DNA from: an uncultured Micrococcaceae bacterium
Lineage (GTDB): Bacteria; Actinomycetota; Actinomycetes; Actinomycetales; Micrococcaceae
NCBI GenBank assembly: GCA_937896705.1
Contig: CALBOC010000371.1
Location: 1-6,461, forward strand
Direction: 5' to 3'
Length of the DNA: 6,461 nt
Positions 1-5,729 of this stretch are shown here, piece by piece. Under the pieces are notes generated by a model, which saw only the letters and a program-made list of their open reading frames with translations, did not search any database and was not told the DNA's origin. Position numbers and translations under genes: made by a program. Numbering within the stretch: position 1 is the stretch's first letter; every line of letters starts with the position of its first letter.

Positions 1-59
1 AGGCTCAGGGTCCCGATAATTTCCGAGACAATCGCCAACGATAAATACACCCAGCTCAC
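1..59 (-). CDS. SMR-family efflux protein, second subunit of a pair (partial, 5' end only)
   Basis: Only the first 19 codons and two bases are present; the rest lies beyond the left edge. Reading leftward from a GTG start at 59-57, the peptide is M-S-W-V-Y-L-S-L-A-I-V-S-E-I-I-G-T-L-S. This is the first transmembrane helix of a small multidrug resistance protein, with the conserved membrane glutamate at residue 13 (E14 in EmrE) followed by the usual I-G-T. The GTG overlaps the TGA stop of the upstream SMR gene (GTGA), implying translational coupling. A GAGGTG ribosome binding site at 68-73 lies 8 nt ahead of the start. Adjacent overlapping SMR genes usually encode heterodimers such as EbrAB that exchange protons for cationic drugs or guanidinium-like compounds. 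The substrate cannot be told from this fragment. The family call rests on a short but diagnostic stretch. Confidence 0.85.
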   Translation of the reverse strand, partial: MSWVYLSLAIVSEIIGTLS

Positions 60-406
60 GATTTCACCACCTCTGCCTTCGGCGTGCTGTCCTGACCTGT
101 CTGGACGATAAAGACGCCGACGATGATAGTCACCAGACCGAGGATGGCCACAAAGCTCAGGGTTTCACCGAAAATGATGGCGCTCAGGATTGCCACGAGC
201 GCGACTCCTGCGGCCGCCCAGATGCCATAGGCAATCCCCACGGGGATGCCTTGACCTAAAGCGAGTCCCAGCAGGGCAAAAGCCACAACATAGCCCACCA
301 CGACACCGATGACGAACAGCGGGGCATCAATGGCCGCACGCAGCGACATGGTGCCCAGCACTTCGGCAACTATGGCTCCAATCAACAATAGCCATCGTTT
401 CCACAT
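56..406 (-). CDS. Small multidrug resistance (SMR) efflux transporter, first subunit of a pair
   Basis: A 116-residue, four-helix inner-membrane protein of the SMR/EmrE family, which exports cationic compounds in exchange for protons. From the ATG at 406, the key residues fall almost exactly at EmrE numbering: the proton- and substrate-binding glutamate is E15 in TM1 (I-V-A-E-V-L-G-T), and Y60 and W63 lie in the motif G-I-A-Y-G-I-W. G-E-T-L ahead of TM4 also fits. The C-terminus carries a polar tail of about 14 residues (Q-D-S-T-P-K...). An in-frame ATG at 424 would add six residues, but 406 is preferred because GGGGGAG lies 6 nt upstream of it and the conserved numbering then fits. The gene follows the DMT permease gene by 37 bp and overlaps the next SMR gene by 4 bp, so it is the middle gene of a leftward operon and probably works as a heterodimer with the next product. 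EbrA/B-like quaternary-ammonium exporters and guanidinium exporters cannot be separated here. Confidence 0.9.
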   Translation of the reverse strand: MWKRWLLLIGAIVAEVLGTMSLRAAIDAPLFVIGVVVGYVVAFALLGLALGQGIPVGIAYGIWAAAGVALVAILSAIIFGETLSFVAILGLVTIIVGVFIVQTGQDSTPKAEVVKS

Positions 407-443
407 CTGCAGCTCCCCCACCATTTGGTCATTTCGTCCGGCA

Positions 444-1388
444 TTACTCTAGCAATCCTTCATGTCCCCGCTGTTTTCGTAGCGCTCTGGGCTTTCGCTG
501 CACCGGTGGTGGTGCGCAGGCGATAATCACCAGCACCAGCGCAAACATTGCTAGACCTACCCATCCAAGTACTGTGAGCTGCTCTCCCACGACCACCACG
601 GCAAGCACGGTTGCGACCGCGGGTTCGGTCAGGGTCAAGGTCGTCGCCGAACTGGCCTGAATGTTGGCTAACCCGCATCCGAACGCGACATACCCAAGAA
701 ACATCGGAACCAGTGCCATGTAGAGACCGACCGAAAATGCCTCCGGGGTCGCCAGCAGCGGTGCCCCGGTGACCAGCAGCACGGGGAGCAACAGGGCCCC
801 ACCGAACCCAAAGACCGACCCCATGGCAGCTGCTCGACCCACTCCCTCACGCATGAGTCCTTGGACCACCCACGAATAGGTGGCATACGCTGCACCAGCT
901 ATCAGCCCGAGCAGAATTCCTGCTAGCACTGTTGCATCGTTTGCTACCGTCTCCTGTTCCGTTGAAACGATCAGCAACGCGCTTCCGACGATCCCCAAGG
1001 CCGCAGCCACATACCACCAGCCACCCAGTGCCTTGCGATCGATGAGCCATTCCAGGATGCCCGATGCTAGTGGAGCTGAAGCTAGCGAGACCACGGTCCC
1101 CACGGCGACCCCGGCCAGGTACATCGACGAATAAAACGCTAAGGGATAAATCCATACCGCCAGGCCACCGGTGATGACATACCCGAGGTGAGTTTTCAGA
1201 TGCAAACGTGCTCGACGTAAGGCTGGCAGCGCGATGAGGGCCTGCAGCAGACCTCCGATGCCAAGAGCTGCGGCACCAATGGCCAGCGGACCGACCTGCG
1301 AAGCAAACGTGGCAGCCGTTCCCGTGGTCCCCCACAGCAACGAGGCGATGAGCACCGCGACGATGCCTTGCATGCGTGAGGAGTTCAC
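444..1388 (-). CDS. EamA/DMT-superfamily permease (10-TM transporter)
   Basis: A very hydrophobic protein of about 314 residues with two EamA repeats and about ten predicted helices. It belongs to the drug/metabolite transporter superfamily (RhaT/YdcZ-like exporters of amino acids, metabolites or drugs). The first repeat opens with I-V-A-V-L-I-A-S-L-L-W-G-T-T-G-T-A, a typical EamA start. The second repeat begins near L-A-G-I-L-L-G-L-I-A-G-A-A-Y-A and ends with the usual L-T-E-P-A-V-A-T-V-L-A and G-E-Q-L signature. A basic tail (R-K-P-R-A-L-R-K-Q-R) closes it. The start is uncertain. GTG at 1388 (M-N-S-S-R-M-Q-G..., preceded by GGGTGGGG) fits the family length. ATG at 1457 has a good GGAG site 7 nt upstream but adds 23 residues that look unlike the family. 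ATG at 1373 has only a weak site. It is the first gene of an operon with the two SMR genes, which suggests a shared efflux role; the substrate is unknown. Confidence 0.88.
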   Translation of the reverse strand: MNSSRMQGIVAVLIASLLWGTTGTAATFASQVGPLAIGAAALGIGGLLQALIALPALRRARLHLKTHLGYVITGGLAVWIYPLAFYSSMYLAGVAVGTVVSLASAPLASGILEWLIDRKALGGWWYVAAALGIVGSALLIVSTEQETVANDATVLAGILLGLIAGAAYATYSWVVQGLMREGVGRAAAMGSVFGFGGALLLPVLLVTGAPLLATPEAFSVGLYMALVPMFLGYVAFGCGLANIQASSATTLTLTEPAVATVLAVVVVGEQLTVLGWVGLAMFALVLVIIACAPPPVQRKPRALRKQRGHEGLLE

Positions 1389-1433
1389 CGTGCCCCACCC
1401 ATAACTGCGTTCCCTTACTGAAACTGACGTTGC

Positions 1434-1446
1434 CAATAGACTATTG
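1434..1446. promoter_or_regulatory. Perfect 13-bp palindrome CAATAGACTATTG, candidate operator
   Basis: CAATAG and CTATTG form a perfect inverted repeat around a central A at 1440. It sits about 46 bp upstream of the preferred GTG start of the DMT permease gene, in the divergent region shared with the glycosylase gene. Its TAGACTA core also occurs in the palindrome in front of the marR gene at 5074-5084. If the permease actually starts at 1457, the palindrome would lie inside its first codons, which would weaken the operator reading. I see no convincing -35/-10 pair around it. Binding by the MarR protein is inference. Confidence 0.4.
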
Positions 1447-1593
1447 AGTCCAGCCATCGCTGAGCTCCACCCTGGTGTCTATTGCTGGATGTCAGTCATG
1501 TTTTTGGGGCCAGCTGGCTTCAAGGGTGTCAGCCGCGAGCAGCGGGGCTTACGATGGACCGTAGACAACGCTCCCCGGCCACGAGGTGATGAC

Positions 1594-2514
1594 ATGCCAG
1601 AAGGTGATTCCCTGGTCAGACTAGCGCACCGATTACGGCCGGTGATGCACGAACAGGTTATTCAACGCAGCGACTTCCGCGTGCCGCAACTGGCCACCAT
1701 GGACCTCTCGGGGTGGCTGGTCACCGACATCACGCCGACCGCCAAGTACCTCTCCGTCACGGTCGCAGCGCCTGAGAATGTCACCGATACAGCACACCAG
1801 CTCGTGGTGCTGTCGCATCTTGGGATGGATGGTTCGTGGCAGATCGACACCCGACCCAGCTTCCGCACGCGCTGTATTTTGCATTTTACGGAGCATAGCG
1901 TGCTCGGAGATAGCCTGAAGCTGCTCGAGGTATTGCCCGTGGAACAGGCCGAACAACAACTGGCCTTCCTCGGTCCCGACCTATTGGACCCTGCCTGGGA
2001 CCAACCCGCTACTGCTGACCAGCTCTTAGCCCAAGCTGTGCAGAATTTTCGTCAAGCCCCCGATCAGCCCATCGCAACAGCGCTGTTAGATCAGCGGCTG
2101 GTATCAGGCATCGGCAACATTTATCGCTGCGAAGTGCTGCTATTGGCGGGCATGCATCCACACCGACCAGTATCCGAACTCACCGACGAGCAACTTATCG
2201 GGTTGATTCTGTTGGCAAAGGACCTGATGGTCATCAACGTGCCACCGCGAGCACCGGAACGCACCCGGCGCAGAACCGTGGATGTTCGTCGAGATCCCGA
2301 TGCTCCATTTGGGGTACGAGTCGCGACCGCCACAGAACAAGCACGCACTCGAGCTGACCGGAAACGCAGCCGGCGGGACCCGAATTTTTGGGTGTACGGC
2401 CGCGAGCGCCAAGGCTGTTTACGCTGTGGCGGCCCCGTCCGGTTGGAGAAGTTGGGCACCAAACCCGACAATGCGCGGGATTTGCACTGGTGTCCGAATT
2501 GCCAGACCGGATAG
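1594..2514 (+). CDS. nei2: Fpg/Nei-family DNA glycosylase/AP lyase (actinobacterial Nei2 type)
   Basis: A 306-residue base-excision repair enzyme that removes oxidised bases and nicks the abasic site. After removal of Met1, Pro2 is the Schiff-base nucleophile and Glu3 the acid in the opening M-P-E-G-D. The conserved lysine is K51 (T-A-K-Y-L), followed by S-H-L-G-M-D-G-S-W (74-82). The helix-two-turn-helix is at about 170-190 (V-S-G-I-G-N-I-Y-R-C-E-V). The C-terminal zinc finger uses C275, C278, C300 and C303, with R295 in the hairpin. W-V-Y-G-R (266-270) just before the finger is typical of actinobacterial Nei2. The start is fixed by MPEGD and by GAGGTG 5 nt upstream; the frame is open to 1444, but that extension would block the N-terminal proline catalyst. 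An Arg-rich stretch at about 218-262 is longer than I expect for the family. The gene is divergent from the permease gene and convergent with mmpL. Exact lesion preference (Nei versus Fpg) is not certain. Confidence 0.93.
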   Translation: MPEGDSLVRLAHRLRPVMHEQVIQRSDFRVPQLATMDLSGWLVTDITPTAKYLSVTVAAPENVTDTAHQLVVLSHLGMDGSWQIDTRPSFRTRCILHFTEHSVLGDSLKLLEVLPVEQAEQQLAFLGPDLLDPAWDQPATADQLLAQAVQNFRQAPDQPIATALLDQRLVSGIGNIYRCEVLLLAGMHPHRPVSELTDEQLIGLILLAKDLMVINVPPRAPERTRRRTVDVRRDPDAPFGVRVATATEQARTRADRKRSRRDPNFWVYGRERQGCLRCGGPVRLEKLGTKPDNARDLHWCPNCQTG

Positions 2515-2516
2515 GG

Positions 2517-2549
2517 CCGCAGCATCATCAGCGGGTTAGCGGGTTTTTT
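2517..2549 (+). terminator. Weak candidate terminator after the glycosylase gene
   Basis: Three bases after the glycosylase stop, CCGC (2517-2520) can pair with GCGG at 2531-2534 or at 2539-2542. The second copy is followed by T6 (2544-2549), the usual place for an intrinsic terminator tail. The stem is only 4 bp and the T tract lies inside the last codons of the convergent mmpL gene. Position and T tract support the call; stem strength does not. Confidence 0.3.
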
Positions 2550-4779
2550 CTGGTGTACGGCTGAGTTTTGAAGGCCACCAGACCTTCGGACCGATGTCGT
2601 AGGTCAACGCGGGTACCAGTAGCGAACGCACGATGAAGGTGTCGAGCAGCACCCCAAAGGCCACGATGAACGCTAATTGGACCAGGAATAGGATCGGGAT
2701 GACGGCCAGAGCAGCAAATGTAGCTGCCAGGACCACCCCGGCCGAGGTGATGACCCCACCGGTGACCGTCAGACCGCGCAGCACACCTTCCCTGGTGCCG
2801 TGTTTCAACGATTCCTCTCGGACTCGCGTCATCAAGAAAATGTTGTAGTCGATACCTAACGCCACCAGGAAGACGAAACCAAACAGCGGCACTGCCGGGT
2901 CTGCTCCGGGGAATTCGAAGATCCCATTGAACACCAACGCTGAGACCCCCATGGCCGTGCCAAAGGATAACACCGTGGTGGCGATGAGCAAGGCCGGCGC
3001 CAGGATCGACCGCAGCAACAACATCAGAATTACGAAAATGACCGCCAAGATGATCGGGATGATGAGATTCCGGTCATCGATCGAAGCATCGATGGTGTCG
3101 ACGTCGGTTGCGGTTACACCACCGAGCATCGCCTCGGGTGCGGCCTCGTCAAATTGTGCGCGGAGGTCTCGCACCGCGGTGGCCGCTTCGGGTGAGTCAG
3201 CCGGTTCGCTCAGGGTGCCTTCCAGTAACACATTGCCTTCCACCACGGTCGGTTCGGGCTCCGGGGTGCCGGGTGGACCCATGACCTCAATACCATCTTC
3301 GGTAATTGGGGCGCTGCCTGCCGGGGTGTCTTCGGCGGTGATCGTCACGCCTTCAATGGTGTCGTAGTTTTCCAGCACCTCCACGACCGCGTCGATGTCA
3401 TCTTCCGGGGCGATGACCTGGATAGGGCTTCCTGAGCCGCCGGGGAAATGCTGACCCAGTGCTTCCTGGCCGTCACGGGATTCGGATTCACCTAAGATTA
3501 ATTCGGATTCAGCCACGCCATCGGCTTTAAGCTGCGGCACGGCGGCGGCACCTGCGATGAGCACCAGCGTGGTCACTATCCAGATTGTACGAGGCCGCTT
3601 TTGAACGAGTCGGGCGACCTTGGGCCACAAGCCTTTCGCTGGCATCCCGTTTTCTTCGGCGACCAGTGCTGGCTCGTATTTGATCCGTCGCGGCCAGAAT
3701 GCAGTCCGTCCGAAGGCAAAAAGAATTGCTGGCAGCAGCGTGAGCGCAGACAGCATTGCAAAGACGATCCCTATCGAGGCGACCGGTCCCAGCGTGCTGT
3801 TGGACTTCAAATCGCTCAGCAGTAACATCAGCAGCCCGGCGATCACCGTCGAGCCGGATGCCAGGATCGGTTCGATGGAGCCTTTGATCGCTGCGGTGAT
3901 GGCGACCCAGTTGTCTTGGGTGACGCGCAGTTCTTCGCGGTATCTGGCGACTAAGAGCAAGGAATAGTCGGTTGCCGCACCGATCACCAGAATAAATAAG
4001 ATACCTTGTGTTTGCCCGCTGAGTAATACGACGTCCCATTTGGCCAACCACCATACGACCAGCAAGGCCACACACAGCGCAAAAAGGCTCGTGGATAACA
4101 CCGCGATGGGGAGCAAAAACGATCGATAAACAATGATCAGAATGACAAATACTGCCACCAACGCGACGATGAGCAGCAGCCCATCAATACCAGCGAATGC
4201 TGCGCTGAGATCAGCGCTAAAACCCGCCGGGCCGGTCACGTACACTGTCACACCATCCGGGGCGCCGGCACGCAACTCATCGGATAAGACCGACACAATA
4301 TCCGAGGTCTCGGCATCCGCATCGATTGGGATAAATGCCTGGACGGCCAGCCCATCATCAGACGGAATCGGCGGTGACACTTCGTCTTCGATGCCGTCCA
4401 TGTCTACGACATCTTCGAGCACCTGTTCGATGTCGGTCAACTGTTGTTCGGTCAGCTCCGCATCGCTTTCAAATAACGCGATGGCGGGAATACCGTCGTT
4501 GTCAGTGAACTCATCTCGGAGCTCTTGGACCTGCGTGGCTTCGGCAGATTCGGGTAAGAACGTGGTCTGATCGTTGGTAGAGACTTCATTGACCTTACCG
4601 AAATAGGGTCCACCGACTGCCGCGCCCGTTAACCACGCGAGAATCAACAGCGCGGGCAGCAAAATCCGTAACCATCGACGCGGCGTCCGGCGACGAGGTT
4701 TAGCATGTTTGCCAAGGTCAGTGTCATCTGGCGACTGGTCAGTCTCAGATGGCGAAGCATGTTTCATGATGTTGTCCAT
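2536..4779 (-). CDS. MMPL/RND-family exporter
   Basis: A 747-residue inner-membrane proton-driven exporter of the MMPL branch of the RND superfamily, with two tandem halves and about 12 helices. A charged cytoplasmic N-terminus (1-35) precedes TM1 (about 37-58). Periplasmic domain 1 spans about 60-195 and TM2-6 about 198-358. TM7 is at about 398-417, periplasmic domain 2 at about 418-570, and TM8-12 at about 571-727. The proton-relay pairs D271-Y272 (G-A-A-T-D-Y-S) and D644-Y645 (G-I-D-Y-N-I-F-L) match the Asp-Tyr pairs of MmpL proteins; each is followed by a basic R-Y/V-R-E-E segment. Domain 2 has a Pro/Glu-rich loop (about 493-516). There is no long C-terminal extension, unlike MmpL3. The ATG at 4779 has AGGA 8 nt upstream; ATG at 4767 is the alternative. 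A divergent marR gene suggests drug- or toxin-responsive expression. Substrates of this family range from lipids to antibiotics and cannot be read here. Confidence 0.93.
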   Translation of the reverse strand: MDNIMKHASPSETDQSPDDTDLGKHAKPRRRTPRRWLRILLPALLILAWLTGAAVGGPYFGKVNEVSTNDQTTFLPESAEATQVQELRDEFTDNDGIPAIALFESDAELTEQQLTDIEQVLEDVVDMDGIEDEVSPPIPSDDGLAVQAFIPIDADAETSDIVSVLSDELRAGAPDGVTVYVTGPAGFSADLSAAFAGIDGLLLIVALVAVFVILIIVYRSFLLPIAVLSTSLFALCVALLVVWWLAKWDVVLLSGQTQGILFILVIGAATDYSLLLVARYREELRVTQDNWVAITAAIKGSIEPILASGSTVIAGLLMLLLSDLKSNSTLGPVASIGIVFAMLSALTLLPAILFAFGRTAFWPRRIKYEPALVAEENGMPAKGLWPKVARLVQKRPRTIWIVTTLVLIAGAAAVPQLKADGVAESELILGESESRDGQEALGQHFPGGSGSPIQVIAPEDDIDAVVEVLENYDTIEGVTITAEDTPAGSAPITEDGIEVMGPPGTPEPEPTVVEGNVLLEGTLSEPADSPEAATAVRDLRAQFDEAAPEAMLGGVTATDVDTIDASIDDRNLIIPIILAVIFVILMLLLRSILAPALLIATTVLSFGTAMGVSALVFNGIFEFPGADPAVPLFGFVFLVALGIDYNIFLMTRVREESLKHGTREGVLRGLTVTGGVITSAGVVLAATFAALAVIPILFLVQLAFIVAFGVLLDTFIVRSLLVPALTYDIGPKVWWPSKLSRTPEKTR

Positions 4780-4811
4780 TCATCGGATCCTGCGTGAGTG
4801 CAGATGGTTGG

Positions 4812-4849
4812 GCACGGTTGGGGCCTGGGGTTTCCGTGCAGTACGGCAC
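4812..4849 (-). promoter_or_regulatory. Two competing hairpins in the mmpL leader
   Basis: Between the small leader ORF and mmpL, GCACGG (4812-4817) is complementary to CCGTGC (4834-4839), giving a 6-bp stem with a 16-nt loop. GTGC (4836-4839) is also complementary to GCAC (4846-4849), giving a 4-bp stem with a 6-nt loop. Both structures use 4836-4839, so they exclude each other. The pairings are seen directly. A switching or attenuation role is inference, and stems this short occur by chance in GC-rich DNA. Confidence 0.25.
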
Positions 4850-4872
4850 CGTGGGCGGAGTTGTTCAACGAC

Positions 4873-5025
4873 TCAGCACGTGACAGTCTGACGGAAGAGA
4901 CCGTAGGTACTGTGTCGCAGTAGGTGTGTGGTTGTCGAGCTAAAGCGCTTGGAGACGTGCGTGCAGTGTCCCAGTGTGCTGGGCTGTGCCACCGCGGCAT
5001 CGGCCCGAGGAAATTGAGTCGCCAT
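4873..5025 (-). CDS. Possible 50-residue leader peptide or small protein upstream of mmpL
   Basis: A 50-codon ORF opens with M-A-T-Q-F-P-R-A-D-A and ends Y-G-L-F-R-Q-T-V-T-C. The ATG at 5025 has GGAGGA (5032-5037) 6 nt upstream, one of the best ribosome binding sites in the window. The peptide is rich in Thr, Ser and His (5 His), is basic toward its end, and has two Cys. It has no transmembrane segment or signal peptide and I do not recognise it. By hand about two thirds of its codons end in G or C, as expected for a gene here but not decisive. It is the first ORF on the predicted mmpL transcript and ends 93 nt before mmpL. It could be a regulatory leader peptide, a small accessory protein, or a chance ORF. 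The ribosome binding site sits in a small inverted repeat (GGAG-GAT-CTCC). Confidence 0.35.
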   Translation of the reverse strand: MATQFPRADAAVAQPSTLGHCTHVSKRFSSTTTHLLRHSTYGLFRQTVTC

Positions 5026-5053
5026 GGGAGATCCTCCAGTCGGCTCCAAGTAG

Positions 5054-5081
5054 TTACCCAAGTTATATTACTAGCTAGACT
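5054..5081 (+). promoter_or_regulatory. Candidate promoter of marR
   Basis: TTACCC (5054-5059) and TAGACT (5076-5081) make a -35/-10 pair with a 16-bp spacer. The predicted transcript start, near 5088, leaves about 35 nt before the marR ATG. The -10 box lies inside the GCTAGACTAGC palindrome, as expected for an autorepressed promoter. Matches to consensus are moderate, so this is a prediction from sequence only. Confidence 0.4.
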
Positions 5082-5095
5082 AGCAATTAGGCGAA
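5065..5095 (-). promoter_or_regulatory. Candidate promoter toward the leader ORF and mmpL
   Basis: On the minus strand, TAATAT (5070-5065) is a good -10 element, within the most AT-rich stretch of the window. The only -35-like hexamer is TTCGCC (5095-5090), at a long 19-bp spacing. Transcription would start near 5058, about 33 nt before the leader ORF ATG. The spacer contains the GCTAGACTAGC palindrome, so a bound repressor would block this promoter and the divergent marR promoter together. Confidence 0.35.
5074..5084. promoter_or_regulatory. Perfect palindrome GCTAGACTAGC, candidate MarR operator
   Basis: An 11-bp perfect inverted repeat centred on A5079, in a patch with four CTAG tetranucleotides between 5071 and 5101. 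CTAG is generally under-represented in bacteria, which makes the cluster stand out. It overlaps the candidate promoters for marR (rightward) and mmpL (leftward). MarR-family proteins commonly bind such palindromes between their own gene and a divergent target. The TAGACTA core recurs at 1437-1443. Assignment to this MarR protein is inference. Confidence 0.5.
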
Positions 5096-5122
5096 CGCTA
5101 GGTGAATGGAGTTATCTTTCCC

Positions 5123-5698
5123 ATGACGGACCAGCCGGAGGACCCGCAGCCGCGGTCACGCAATGTCTACGATTTGGACGCCTCTGATCCAGAGTCGCGC
5201 CTGATCGACCGTGCCGAGCACGCACCGGAGACGATCAGCCAGATTGGTGAGTTGATGGCGGCTCTGGCGGCGCTGCGCGCGGCCGAGCAGCGACTCTCGG
5301 ATGCCTCGCAGCGCTACATGAAGCTTGGGCCAACCGACATGAAGGCGTTGCATTTTTTAATCGTGGCACGCAATACCACTACGGTTGCGACTCCGGGGGC
5401 AATCGCCCAGCATTTAGAGATCTCCACGGCCTCGACCACTAAATTGCTTGATCGGTTGGAAGCCGGCGGACATATTGTGCGTGCGCCCCATCCCAGCGAT
5501 CGTCGTGCGCTGGCGATCACGATCACCGACCCCACCTATGAAGCAGCCGTCGAGACCGTCGGGCGCCAACAGGCCAAACGATTCCATGCGGCCGCCCGCC
5601 TCACGTGGGAAGAACGCGAGGTCGTGATCCGCTTCCTGAACGATATGACCAATGAGATCCAGGTGTATGACGGACAGTGGGATCCCCCTGGTTCCTGA
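5123..5698 (+). CDS. MarR-family transcriptional regulator
   Basis: A 191-residue winged-helix regulator that likely binds DNA as a dimer and releases it on sensing a small ligand. An acidic, probably disordered N-terminus (1-35) precedes helices of the dimerisation region (about 36-65). The winged helix spans about 70-134: L-G-P-T-D-M-K-A-L-H-F-L, G-A-I-A-Q-H-L-E-I, a recognition helix at about 101-114 (S-T-A-S-T-T-K-L-L-D-R-L), and the wing with the family D-R-R signature at 126-128. C-terminal helices (about 138-180) complete the dimer interface. The ATG at 5123 is preferred, though its GGAG (5108-5111) is 11 nt away; an in-frame GTG at 5102 would add 7 residues with almost no ribosome binding site. 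The gene is divergent from mmpL and ends 31 bp before the threonine synthase-like gene. It likely represses mmpL and itself (inference). The ligand is unknown. Confidence 0.92.
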   Translation: MTDQPEDPQPRSRNVYDLDASDPESRLIDRAEHAPETISQIGELMAALAALRAAEQRLSDASQRYMKLGPTDMKALHFLIVARNTTTVATPGAIAQHLEISTASTTKLLDRLEAGGHIVRAPHPSDRRALAITITDPTYEAAVETVGRQQAKRFHAAARLTWEEREVVIRFLNDMTNEIQVYDGQWDPPGS

Positions 5699-5729
5699 CC
5701 CCTCGGGTCGGTCTCATTATGATGGAATG

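Noticed and set aside
447..457. CTAGCAAT near the 3' end of the permease gene, resembling bases at 5080-5087
   Set aside because: The eight-base match is not palindromic here and lies at the end of a coding region with no sign of a promoter, so chance is the simpler explanation.
847..1398. A 183-codon minus-strand ORF within the permease gene
   Set aside because: It is rich in Arg, His, Trp and Ser with no membrane segments, a typical shifted-frame shadow of the EamA coding frame.
1444..1593. A 50-residue N-terminal extension of the glycosylase frame starting at ATG 1444
   Set aside because: Fpg/Nei enzymes need proline directly after the initiator Met as nucleophile, and MPEGD at 1594 has its own GAGGTG site. 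The extension has no family resemblance.
2121..2528. Minus-strand ORFs opposite the glycosylase gene
   Set aside because: They are antisense shadows of a gene with every catalytic and zinc-binding residue present.
3527..4075. A 182-codon minus-strand ORF within mmpL in another frame, as a possible sign of a frameshift
   Set aside because: The mmpL frame reads through this stretch without interruption and keeps its TM segments, so there is no frameshift.
4133..4570. A long plus-strand ORF rich in Ser, Thr, Ala and Met opposite mmpL (likewise 2927-3367 and 2633-2848)
   Set aside because: Low-complexity Ser/Thr/Ala composition is what the antisense frame of a GC-rich membrane-protein gene gives. 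The mmpL frame is intact and has clear domains.
4764..5000. A 78-codon minus-strand ORF overlapping the mmpL start
   Set aside because: It overlaps both mmpL and the better-supported 50-codon ORF in another frame, and its residues look random. I noted no convincing ribosome binding site.
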